Of a DNA stretch of 64,000 nucleotides, positions 1 to 7,245 are shown one piece after another. The stretch's first letter is position 1. The number at the start of each line of letters is the position of its first letter. The notes under the pieces were generated by a model. The model was not told where the DNA came from and made no database searches. It worked only from the letters and a program-made list of their open reading frames with translations. Source of the DNA: DRTC01 sp964521025. GTDB lineage: Bacteria; Cloacimonadota; Cloacimonadia; Cloacimonadales; TCS61. Location: contig CAZFPK010000010.1 of the NCBI GenBank assembly GCA_964521025.1, positions 28,377 through 92,376 on the forward strand, given 5' to 3'. The position numbers and the translations under genes were made by a program.

Positions 1-883
1 TGTAGGGACCGGTTTTCAGTTCAAAATCATCAGCAGATTTAGCACAAGACATTGTGCATCCGAGCCAGCAGCCATCCGGAAGACCCTGAGTAATATATTT
101 CTTTTTAAAAACATCAGAGTGTAATTTGTCTGCTTCCTTATGAGAACCGAATCTGTAATTAGTTGTGGGAAGCAGGTCATAATCATTCATAATTTGAGTC
201 AGGTGAGCGGTTCCAATTCCTCTCATATCACATTGTTGATCATCGAGGAGTGCCATTTGCTCTGTGATCTTCATCCCATATTTATCGATCCGTTTTTCAT
301 CGACCGGATGATTAGGAATGTCGGTCATATAGATAGCTCCGGTCGGACAAATATTCGCACAGGTGCTGCAGCCGATGCAGGCATCGTAATGTTTCTCAAA
401 CGGCATAACTACTCTTCGATTTTCTCCTCTACCCGCAAATCCGATAATCTTTTCCCAGACGATTTCCTCACAAGCGTTCACACAAAGACCGCAAAGAATA
501 CAGGCATTTTCCGAATAATCTACGAACGGATTGATCATCCTTGGTTTTGTAATTCCATATTCTTCGGCAAATTTTTTGATCAAATTCACATTAGGCCAGC
601 GCGACAACATCATCTCCAGTAACATTTTCCTGGTTTTTTTAACTCGATCAGATTGGGTAAAAACTTCGATTTCATTCCTGATAGGGTAGTTGCAGGATGT
701 TACCATTCCGGTTTGATCTCCCTCTTTCACATCGACTACACATAATCTGCAAGCTCCGTAAGCTTCCACAACCTCGCGGCTGCAAATAGCTGGAATAGTA
801 ATATCGAGTTTCTTTGCTGCTTCCAAAATCGTCGAACCTTTTTCGATTTCGATTTTTTTACCATCTATTTTTATTTCGATCAT
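1..883 (-). CDS. Ferredoxin-domain / AOR C-terminal-domain fusion (partial, runs off left edge)
   Basis: Read on the minus strand from ATG 883, preceded by a strong AGGAGGAAGC site. The first ~80 residues form a 2Fe-2S ferredoxin-type domain (Cys34 and the Cys-x2-Cys of ACRLC). Residues ~120-180 carry two 4Fe-4S motifs (ACILCGLCVNAC and ACIGCSTCANIC). This architecture matches the N-terminus of HndD hydrogenases or NuoG, but the NuoG-type His/Cys 4Fe-4S ligands between the domains are absent. Instead of a hydrogenase H-cluster, residues ~270 onward (PDGCWLGCTMSCAKSADDF) resemble the cluster-binding start of aldehyde:ferredoxin oxidoreductase domains 2/3. The Cys spacing is C-x3-C-x3-C, where the classical AOR has C-x2-C-x3-C. 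It is the last gene visible of the operon, 8 bp after the NuoF-like gene. The AOR assignment rests on a short visible stretch plus the N-domain gene upstream. Confidence 0.8.
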   Translation of the reverse strand, partial: MIEIKIDGKKIEIEKGSTILEAAKKLDITIPAICSREVVEAYGACRLCVVDVKEGDQTGMVTSCNYPIRNEIEVFTQSDRVKKTRKMLLEMMLSRWPNVNLIKKFAEEYGITKPRMINPFVDYSENACILCGLCVNACEEIVWEKIIGFAGRGENRRVVMPFEKHYDACIGCSTCANICPTGAIYMTDIPNHPVDEKRIDKYGMKITEQMALLDDQQCDMRGIGTAHLTQIMNDYDLLPTTNYRFGSHKEADKLHSDVFKKKYITQGLPDGCWLGCTMSCAKSADDFELKTGPY

Positions 884-891
884 GCTTCCTC

Positions 892-2766
892 CTATTCGAT
901 AATGATCGCATCGAATTTGCAGACTTCATAACAAACATTGCATTTTATGCATTTATTTTTATCGATGATGTGTTTTTCTTTCGATTCCCCGGAAATTGCT
1001 TCAACCGGACATTTCTTCGCACAAATCGTACATCCAGTGCAGTTTTCGTTAATGCTGTAGGAGATCAATTCTTTGCAAATGCCAGCTGGACATTTTTTAT
1101 CTTTTATATGTGATTCATATTCCTCACGAAAATATTTGATCGTACTTAGAACCGGATTTGCAGCTGTCTGCCCCAAAGCACATAAAGAAGCTATTTCCAT
1201 TGTTTCGGCAAGTTCTTTCATTAAATCGAGATACTTTTCTTCACCTTTTCCTGCTGTGATCTTCGTTAAAATATCCGATAAAGTGATCAATCCTTCCCGG
1301 CAGGGAGTGCATTTACCGCAGGATTCGTCTTTCAGGAAATTGATAAAATATTTAGCGACATCTACCATACATGTTTTATCATCCATCACGATCATTCCGC
1401 CGGAACCCATCATCGAACCTGCTTCCGTGAGAGTATCGAAATCTACAGCTAAATCCAAGAGACTTTTGGGAAGACATCCGCCGGAAGGACCGCCGGTCTG
1501 GATAGCTTTAAAATCTCTTCCATTTGGAATTCCACCACCGATATCATAGATTATTTCACGAAGTGTAATTCCCATCGGAACTTCGACCAAACCTGTATTT
1601 TCGATATCTCCGACAAGAGAAAACACTTTTGTTCCGGTACTTCTCTTATGAACAGAAAATGATTTATCTCCGCTCCCGATAGAAGCGAACCAATTTGCAC
1701 CTTTCTCAAAAATAACAGGAATATTTGCCCAGGTCTCGACATTATTGACGATTGTCGGTTTTCCCTTGAAACCTGTTTCAGCAGGATAAATATAGGAAGC
1801 TGTCGGTTCTCCTGCTTTTCCTCCGATGGAAGCGATAAGTGCTGTCGATTCTCCGCAGACAAAAGCACCTGCTCCCCGGTGAACATAAATCTCGAAATTG
1901 AATCCTGAATTAAGAATATTTTCTCCGAGTAGGCCGTATTCTTTCGCCTGCTCGATCGCAATTTGCAGTCGTTTCAGAGCCAGAGGATATTCTTTCCTGA
2001 TATAGACATAACCGGCAGCAGTTCCAATAGCTTTTGCTCCGATGATCATGCCTTCGATAACAGTATGAGGATCTGCTTCGATGATGCTTCGATCCATAAA
2101 TGCTCCGGGATCGCCTTCGTCGGCATTACAGATTATATACGGGATTTCCTTCTTTTCTTTTGCTGCATTATAAGAAACTTCCCATTTTTTCCCGGTTGGA
2201 AATCCGCCGCCACCTCTTCCTCTCAATCCTGAATTTTTTACTTCATCGATGATATCTTCAGGTTTCATATCCATGATCTTTACAAGAGATAAATATGCTC
2301 CCCGGGCAATTGAATCATCGATATTTTCCGGATCGATAATCCCTTTATTACGGAGTGCGATCAACCTCTGTTTGCTGAAAAATTTGATATTTTCCATTTT
2401 AGGAATTAAAGTGTTAGATTCCTTATCTTGAAATAGAAGTTTTTCCACATAAGTTTCATTTTCAAGATTTTCGATAATTTCAGGAATTAATTCAGGAGAT
2501 ACTTTCTGATAAAATATACCTTCCGGTTGAATTACAAGGATCGGACCCTGGGCGCAAAATCCGTTGCAGCCGGTTGGAACAACCAGGTATTTGTCCTGCA
2601 GACTATTCTTCCTTAATTCTTTTTCGAGTAATTCCTTTAATGTCAAAGAATCTGCGGACACACATCCGGTTCCAGCACAAACCATCAATGAGGATTTATA
2701 TTTCCTGATTTCATTAGTTCTTTTTTCTTGAATTCTTTTGATCTGGTCGGGAGTTAATTTCTTCAT
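892..2766 (-). CDS. NuoF/HndC-like NADH-binding flavoprotein subunit
   Basis: 624 residues, typical of HndC/HydB-type diaphorase subunits. An N-terminal thioredoxin-like 2Fe-2S domain (~28-105; CAGTGC and TGCNGFC) is followed by the NuoF core with the glycine-rich GRGGGGFPTGKKWE and NADEGDPGAF motifs for FMN/NADH. The 4Fe-4S motif ESCGKCTPCREG lies near residue 475. Two ferredoxin 4Fe-4S motifs (CTGCTICAKKC, CIKCNVCYEVC) sit at the C-terminus. It should pass electrons between NAD(P)H and the partner iron-sulfur subunits. The start overlaps the NuoE-like stop (ATGA), so translation is probably coupled. Neighbouring AOR domains indicate an NADH-linked aldehyde/carboxylate oxidoreductase rather than a hydrogenase. 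Confidence 0.93.
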   Translation of the reverse strand: MKKLTPDQIKRIQEKRTNEIRKYKSSLMVCAGTGCVSADSLTLKELLEKELRKNSLQDKYLVVPTGCNGFCAQGPILVIQPEGIFYQKVSPELIPEIIENLENETYVEKLLFQDKESNTLIPKMENIKFFSKQRLIALRNKGIIDPENIDDSIARGAYLSLVKIMDMKPEDIIDEVKNSGLRGRGGGGFPTGKKWEVSYNAAKEKKEIPYIICNADEGDPGAFMDRSIIEADPHTVIEGMIIGAKAIGTAAGYVYIRKEYPLALKRLQIAIEQAKEYGLLGENILNSGFNFEIYVHRGAGAFVCGESTALIASIGGKAGEPTASYIYPAETGFKGKPTIVNNVETWANIPVIFEKGANWFASIGSGDKSFSVHKRSTGTKVFSLVGDIENTGLVEVPMGITLREIIYDIGGGIPNGRDFKAIQTGGPSGGCLPKSLLDLAVDFDTLTEAGSMMGSGGMIVMDDKTCMVDVAKYFINFLKDESCGKCTPCREGLITLSDILTKITAGKGEEKYLDLMKELAETMEIASLCALGQTAANPVLSTIKYFREEYESHIKDKKCPAGICKELISYSINENCTGCTICAKKCPVEAISGESKEKHIIDKNKCIKCNVCYEVCKFDAIIIE

Positions 2767-3221
2767 TTTTCCACCTTCCTGTATTTTGAGATCAGTTTGG
2801 GAATATCGACTGTCTTAACTTTTGAATAAAGATCGTCTCCAATCGTAACCACAGGTGCTAAACTGCAGCAGCCAAGGCATCTAACACCTTCGAGTGTGAA
2901 TAATCCGTTATCAGTTGTTTCCCCGGATTCGATCTTCAATTCCCGGGCAAAAGCATCGACTATCAAGGGCGCTCCTTTGACATGGCAGGCTGTTCCGATA
3001 CAAACCTGGATCTCAAACTTCCCGCGGGGAGTTAAACTGAACGATCTGTAAAAAGTGGCGATATGATATAAACGGGCAAGCGGAACTTTTATCCGGAGTG
3101 TCATTGTTTCCAGGGCATCTTTTGGTACAAACCTGAACTCATCCTGGATATCCTGCATCATTTCGATCACGAATTCGGGATCTGAGTTCCATTTCTCAAT
3201 GATCTGCTTTACTTTTTCCAT
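2763..3221 (-). CDS. NuoE/HndA-like 2Fe-2S subunit
   Basis: 152 residues, the normal length for the 24-kDa (NuoE) thioredoxin-like family. An N-terminal helical region is followed by the four ligands of one 2Fe-2S cluster: CIGTAC (~82-87) and CLGCC (~122-126). It presumably relays electrons between the NuoF-like flavoprotein and the iron-sulfur/AOR subunits. It begins 2 bp after the AOR N-domain gene and overlaps the NuoF-like gene by 4 bp, so the four genes form one tight transcription unit. Confidence 0.93.
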   Translation of the reverse strand: MEKVKQIIEKWNSDPEFVIEMMQDIQDEFRFVPKDALETMTLRIKVPLARLYHIATFYRSFSLTPRGKFEIQVCIGTACHVKGAPLIVDAFARELKIESGETTDNGLFTLEGVRCLGCCSLAPVVTIGDDLYSKVKTVDIPKLISKYRKVEK

Positions 3222-3222
3222 T

Positions 3223-4017
3223 TTACGCTCCTTTTTCGGGACAAGATTGTCTAAGCTGGATATTCCATTTCGGTCTCATATTCGGTGTTTTCACGATTAT
3301 TGCTTTGATTTTTTTATTACGGAAAACAGAACCGATTCCACCTCTGCCTGCTTGTTTGATCCTCGTTCCCTGTCTTCTCCAATCCCACCAGGAAAAATTC
3401 AAGCAGCCGATGAGAGTATGATCCGATCCTGATCCTGCGGAAACAACTGAAATATTCTGTTTTTCGGCAGGAGAGGATGAGTACATTTCCGTGAACTCTT
3501 CGGAAGCAAGATGAGCGTCGAGATTTTCCTTTGGAGCTTCTTCGATAGAAATGGTTTTGGTTGTAGAATCGATAAAAATGATCACATCTTTTTCTGCTTT
3601 TCCCTGGATTTCCATTGCATCCCAACCGGCAAATTTAAGGAGCGGTCCGAAATGTCCGCCGACATTACTGTCGATGACAGTTCCTGTAGTAGGGGAGATT
3701 GATGTAACAAGAGATTTCCCTGCACCGGCAAAAGAGGTTGTTCCTCCGAGAGGTCCGCAGGCAATGACAATTTCATTTTCCGGGCTGTCCCATTTCGTAT
3801 TATCTTGAACTCCATTCCAGAGCAGTCGGAGACCGAATCCTTTTCCTCCTATGAAGAGATCTTTCATCTCTTGTGTTACTGGTTTTTCTCTGATCTCATT
3901 TTTAGAAAGGTTTACATAAAGCGTTTTGTTCGTGTAACCCTTTTCAATATTGGAAGGAGAGTAATCTATCTTTTTCAGTATCTTATGAGCGTTTCTCATT
4001 TCCTCGATATTACTCAT
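3223..4017 (-). CDS. Stand-alone AOR N-terminal domain protein
   Basis: 264 residues, roughly the first 40 percent of a normal ~600-residue aldehyde:ferredoxin oxidoreductase. Visible family features are the N-terminal strand TLYVNLSKNE, the pterin-binding FIGGKGFGLRLLW, IACGPLGGTTSFAGAGKS, the GGHFGPLLKFAGWDA region, and the terminal GRGGIGSVFRNKKIKAIIVK. The reading frame then closes with a proper stop and NuoE follows at once, so this looks like a genuine gene split rather than a frameshift. The rest of the AOR is fused to a ferredoxin region two genes downstream. It should bind the tungsto- or molybdo-bispterin together with that partner. It is first in the operon; ATG 4017 is preceded by GGAGGAAGGTTT. 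Confidence 0.88.
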   Translation of the reverse strand: MSNIEEMRNAHKILKKIDYSPSNIEKGYTNKTLYVNLSKNEIREKPVTQEMKDLFIGGKGFGLRLLWNGVQDNTKWDSPENEIVIACGPLGGTTSFAGAGKSLVTSISPTTGTVIDSNVGGHFGPLLKFAGWDAMEIQGKAEKDVIIFIDSTTKTISIEEAPKENLDAHLASEEFTEMYSSSPAEKQNISVVSAGSGSDHTLIGCLNFSWWDWRRQGTRIKQAGRGGIGSVFRNKKIKAIIVKTPNMRPKWNIQLRQSCPEKGA

Positions 4018-4362
4018 AAACCTTCCTCCTTCTTACTTGATTTTTGCGGATTTTTCATTCAATCCTCCATCTATTTTTTTTGGAAAATCTTTTAAAAATC
4101 AAAGGCTAAATCTTTAAGAAAGGAGATAGTGTCAAGCAGATTTTAAAATGTTTTTATTAATGCTGATATGCTAATATACAAGGGAGTTTTAAGTATCGAA
4201 GAGGTTAATATGTTTATATTTTCGGACTAAAATTTATTACTGAACTCTTTATGTCTTGCGATAAAGTCCAGTCGATTTATAAATTAAAAACTCGAATCAG
4301 ATAAACTAACTCGAGTTTTATAACTATCTGTAAAATTAAGAGTTAAAAAGAATTGAAATTTT
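4018..4362. other. Intergenic region upstream of the AOR operon
   Basis: AT-rich with no supportable gene. It must hold the promoter of the AOR operon (reading left), but no clear -35/-10 pair could be assigned. The hairpin at 4287-4319 lies at its right end. Confidence 0.5.
4287..4319 (-). terminator. Intrinsic terminator of the small membrane protein gene
   Basis: A perfect 9-bp stem (AAAACTCGA / TCGAGTTTT) with a 15-nt loop. On the minus strand it is followed by TTTTTAATT, 44 nt after the stop of the gene at 4363-4554. It is A/T-flanked on both sides, so it could act in both directions. Confidence 0.6.
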
Positions 4363-4554
4363 CTATTTCTTCTTAAAAATTACTATAGGTAACCATACGA
4401 GAATAAGATGAGCAACAACGCCAAATACTAAAATGTTGTTTACAACATTCAGAGCTTCAACTCCTTTCAGTTTAAAAGCACACATCAAAATAACTCCTGC
4501 CCAGATAATTGCACTAATTAAAATTAAATAGGCTTTACTAGCTTTGTTTTCCAT
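4363..4554 (-). CDS. Small two-helix membrane protein
   Basis: 63 residues starting MENKASKAYL. ATG 4554 is chosen over an upstream ATG because a GGGGGA site sits 5 nt before it. Two hydrophobic segments (~8-26 and ~35-58) are followed by a basic tail (IFKKK). No family is recognised. It stands alone with its own downstream hairpin, so it is probably monocistronic. Confidence 0.65.
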   Translation of the reverse strand: MENKASKAYLILISAIIWAGVILMCAFKLKGVEALNVVNNILVFGVVAHLILVWLPIVIFKKK

Positions 4555-4740
4555 AAATCCCCCTAGTTTATTTAGGGCAAATTCTTTATTTATAAGATAT
4601 GTAGTCAAGTTTTTTCTTTTTTTTTAGAAAAAATAGGCTTAGAACAATACTAATTTTTATAAATATTCCGTTGATATTGCTTTTAATTAGTATTATTGAT
4701 AATGCCTGTTTAGAGGAATTACTAATTTTCAAATTTTAAA

Positions 4741-4770
4741 GAACTGCTCCCGGAGTTGAAGGAGCAGTTC
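4741..4770 (-). terminator. Perfect 10-bp hairpin
   Basis: GAACTGCTCC and GGAGCAGTTC pair perfectly around a 10-nt loop. On the minus strand the stem is followed by TTTAAAATTT; on the plus strand by TTGGTTTTTG. It lies ~40 bp past the stop of the decayed secreted-protein tail at 4812-4899, whose terminator it probably was. Confidence 0.6.
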
Positions 4771-4811
4771 TTGGTTTTTGCGAAGCTTCACAAATTACTT
4801 TGTGAGCACCT

Positions 4812-4899
4812 TTAGCGAAATGTTCCATTATCTATTTTGATAACATACTTATAAATTCCGGTTGATCCTTCTTTTCCGGTATTATCTTTACTATCTGAA
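4812..4899 (-). pseudogene. Relic of a FlgD-like secretion/sorting tail
   Basis: On the minus strand the frame closing at TAA 4812-4814 reads SDSKDNTGKEGSTGIYKYVI followed by KIDNGTFR. This matches the end of FlgD-type tails elsewhere in the window: GKDETGRNVKTGIYFYKLN in the protein at 60812, and SGIYMYVIEVGDETFSGK at 21924. The terminal Lys-Met-Ile-Leu segment and everything upstream are missing, and the small ORF at 4901-5101 occupies the space. This is probably the 3' remnant of a lost secreted-protein gene. Confidence 0.6.
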
Positions 4900-4900
4900 A

Positions 4901-5101
4901 TTATTTATTTCGGAGATAACCGTTTTTACTCTTAGTGATTTTACAGATTTTTTTTGAATGATTCATTTTAGAGTAAAAAAGAAATGCTTCTATTTTTTTT
5001 CTTATTAATAAATATATTCCTGTTATTAAGGATATCATAATTACAATTAATGTGATAAAACTTCCTAAACTTATGAAATCATTAAAATCACTAACCATCA
5101 T
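4901..5101 (-). CDS. Small single-span membrane protein with C-terminal GYL motif
   Basis: Up to 66 residues. One hydrophobic helix (~14-33, FITLIVIMISLITGIYLLI) precedes a strongly basic tail ending KSKNGYLRNK. The topology and the ending (basic, Gly-Tyr-Leu, x, Asn) are shared with the proteins at 21458-21661 and 59391-59627. It starts with two Met codons; the second could be the real start. Codon content is very AT-rich. No known family is recognised. Confidence 0.55.
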   Translation of the reverse strand: MMVSDFNDFISLGSFITLIVIMISLITGIYLLIRKKIEAFLFYSKMNHSKKICKITKSKNGYLRNK

Positions 5102-5501
5102 TCCACCTTATTATCGATTTTCTATTAATTTTGCAAAAGGAGTGCCAAATGAAAAAAATGAATGGACATTTAATAGATTTATAACCATAAATTTATTGAA
5201 TCTATTAAATTAAAATTAAATTTTAAAATAGTGAAAAGGTTTTTTATTTCATCAAGTGAATTAATTGAACTAAAAAAAACTGTTTATTGATAATATTAAC
5301 CAGTCTTGGTTATTAAAATTTTCTCAATTTTGAGATTTTTAATACAAAAAAAAAATATCAGAAAAGTTAATTATTATTATAGAGATCGATGAGGAATGGA
5401 TAAAAAAATGTATAGTTTGTAAGATGTATTATACAATAATGTAAAATTAATTATGCGATTTTTTATACTATTTTCGCGTATTTCTCGGGTAAAAATGTAC
5501 T
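5102..5501. other. AT-rich intergenic region
   Basis: About 400 bp between the signalling operon and the small GYL protein. No gene is seen. A weak hairpin (TCTCAA/TTGAGA, 5322-5335) could be a remnant terminator for the operon ending at 5502, but it lacks a U-tract on the minus strand. Confidence 0.4.
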
Positions 5502-6884
5502 CTAAAGATCATATTCCTTGATCTTTGAATACAGTGTCATTCTGGTTATTTTTAAAATTTTTGCTGCTTTGGTTTTATTCCCGGCTGTTTCTTTTAATAC
5601 TTTTTTTATCATTTCTGATTCGATCTGCTTCTTCATTTTTAAAGCAATTTCTTTTGGTGAAAGACCTTTCTCCATGTCAGTTTGAAAATCGTTCTTTTCT
5701 CTCGATTCAAATGTATCGAATAAAATATTATCGACATCGATTAAAGCAGATTCGGTCATTAGAACTGCTCTTCTCATCATATTTTTTAGTTCCCGAACAT
5801 TCCCCGGGAAATGATAGTCCAATAGTTTTTTAATCGCATTAGGCGATAAACCGATCACTTTCTTTTTTAATTCTTTATTTGCCATCTCGATGAAATATTC
5901 TGCTAATAAAGGGATATCGTCTTTTCTCTCATTTACAGTTGGAAGATTAATAGAAAATTCATTTAATCTATGAAAAAGATCTTCTCTGAAGTGTCCTGCA
6001 TAAACTGCATCCGAAAGTCTTAGATTTGTAGCAGCAATAATTCTAACATCGATTTCTTTTGATTTTATTCCACCGACCCTTTTTACTTTTTTTTCTTGGA
6101 TAACTCTCAGGAGTTTTGCTTGAGCTGGGGTTGGAAGGTTTGTGATTTCATCGAGGAACAGAGTTCCTCCGTTTGCCTGTTCGAATTCTCCTTCTTTCCT
6201 GGAAACAGCCCCGGTAAAGGCTCCTTTTTCATAACCGAATAATTCACTTTCAACAAGTGTATCAGGAATAGCACCGCAATCGACAGCTACGAAAGGATAA
6301 TATTTCCGGTTACTGTTTTGATGGATCAAGTTTGCAAATAATTCCTTACCGGTGCCGCTATCACCTTGAAGAATTACCGTTAATTGGGTTGGAGCTACTA
6401 TTTTTACTTGTTTGATGATATGTTTGATGGAGTTGCTGTGACCGATCACATTTGAAAAATCATACCTGTCATCTAATCTTGATTTCAACGATTTCACTTC
6501 CTGTTGAAGATTTGAGGTAAGTAAAGCATTCCTGACAGATATTTTTAGTTCCTCGCTGTTAATTGGTTTTGTCAGGAAATCAAAAGCACCTTTTTTGATC
6601 GATTCGACTGCTAATTTTACTCCACCGTAGGCGGTTATCAAAATTACAGGAAGATGAGGATTTATCGATTTGATTTGCTGCAGAAGTTTAACTCCGCTGA
6701 TCCCGGGTAATCTTACATCCTGAAAAACAAGGTCCGGTAAATAGTAGTCTATTAGTTTCAATCCCTGTTCTCCTGTTTCAGCGGATTCGATCTTATAATG
6801 CTCTTTTTCCAGGTGATATTTGATCAATGTTATGACTGAAGGATCGTCATCGATGATTAATATTTTTTTTCCTGTCTTTTTCAT
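5502..6884 (-). CDS. NtrC-family sigma-54-dependent response regulator
   Basis: 460 residues with the complete NtrC layout. The receiver (~5-120) has acidic pocket IDDD and phospho-acceptor Asp56 (FQDVRLPG). The AAA+ domain (~145-385) has Walker A GDSGTGKE, sigma-54 contact loop GAFTGA, Walker B-like LFLDEITNLP and PGNVRELKN. A Fis-type helix-turn-helix (GNKTKAAKILKITRMTLYS) ends the protein. It should activate sigma-54 promoters after phosphorylation, presumably by the kinase encoded two genes upstream. Its start lies inside the 3' end of the CheY-like gene (38-bp overlap). No sigma-54 promoter was recognised nearby, so its targets are unknown. Confidence 0.95.
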   Translation of the reverse strand: MKKTGKKILIIDDDPSVITLIKYHLEKEHYKIESAETGEQGLKLIDYYLPDLVFQDVRLPGISGVKLLQQIKSINPHLPVILITAYGGVKLAVESIKKGAFDFLTKPINSEELKISVRNALLTSNLQQEVKSLKSRLDDRYDFSNVIGHSNSIKHIIKQVKIVAPTQLTVILQGDSGTGKELFANLIHQNSNRKYYPFVAVDCGAIPDTLVESELFGYEKGAFTGAVSRKEGEFEQANGGTLFLDEITNLPTPAQAKLLRVIQEKKVKRVGGIKSKEIDVRIIAATNLRLSDAVYAGHFREDLFHRLNEFSINLPTVNERKDDIPLLAEYFIEMANKELKKKVIGLSPNAIKKLLDYHFPGNVRELKNMMRRAVLMTESALIDVDNILFDTFESREKNDFQTDMEKGLSPKEIALKMKKQIESEMIKKVLKETAGNKTKAAKILKITRMTLYSKIKEYDL

Positions 6885-7245
6885 TTTTCAAAATCTCTCC
6901 TATTTTTTTTACCAACTGATTTGGATCAAACGGTTTTACTAAATATGCTCTTACTCCTGATTCCAGTCCTTTTTGAATATCATCTTGCTGACTTTTGCAG
7001 GTAATAATTATAATTGGAATATCTTTTGTTTCTTGATCGGATAATAATTTTTCAATCAAATTATACCCGTTCATTTCCGGCATATCCAAATCTGTTAGAA
7101 TCAATTCCGGCTGGAAATTCTCGATATTATCTAATGCAGATTGTCCGTTAGCAACGGTGAAAACTTCATGACCGGCTTTGTTTAAGTTATATTCGAGTAA
7201 ATTTTTGATATTTATATTATCGTCAACAATCAGGATTTTTGCCAT
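6847..7245 (-). CDS. CheY-like single-domain response regulator
   Basis: 132 residues, essentially one receiver domain. It has acidic residues VDDN (8-9), phospho-acceptor Asp52 (LTDLDMPEMNG), a conserved Thr in the IIITCK strand and Lys in LVKPFD (~105). It has no output domain, so it probably acts as a phosphorelay intermediate or by protein contact. It overlaps the kinase stop (TAATG) and the NtrC-like start, implying coupled translation. The basic tail (EKDRKKNINHR) is the part shared with the overlap. Confidence 0.93.
   Translation of the reverse strand: MAKILIVDDNINIKNLLEYNLNKAGHEVFTVANGQSALDNIENFQPELILTDLDMPEMNGYNLIEKLLSDQETKDIPIIIITCKSQQDDIQKGLESGVRAYLVKPFDPNQLVKKIGEILKNEKDRKKNINHR

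Noticed and set aside
1..883. [FeFe]-hydrogenase HndD subunit
   Set aside because: The N-terminal iron-sulfur region fits, but the following sequence matches AOR, not the H-cluster domain, and an AOR N-domain gene heads the operon.
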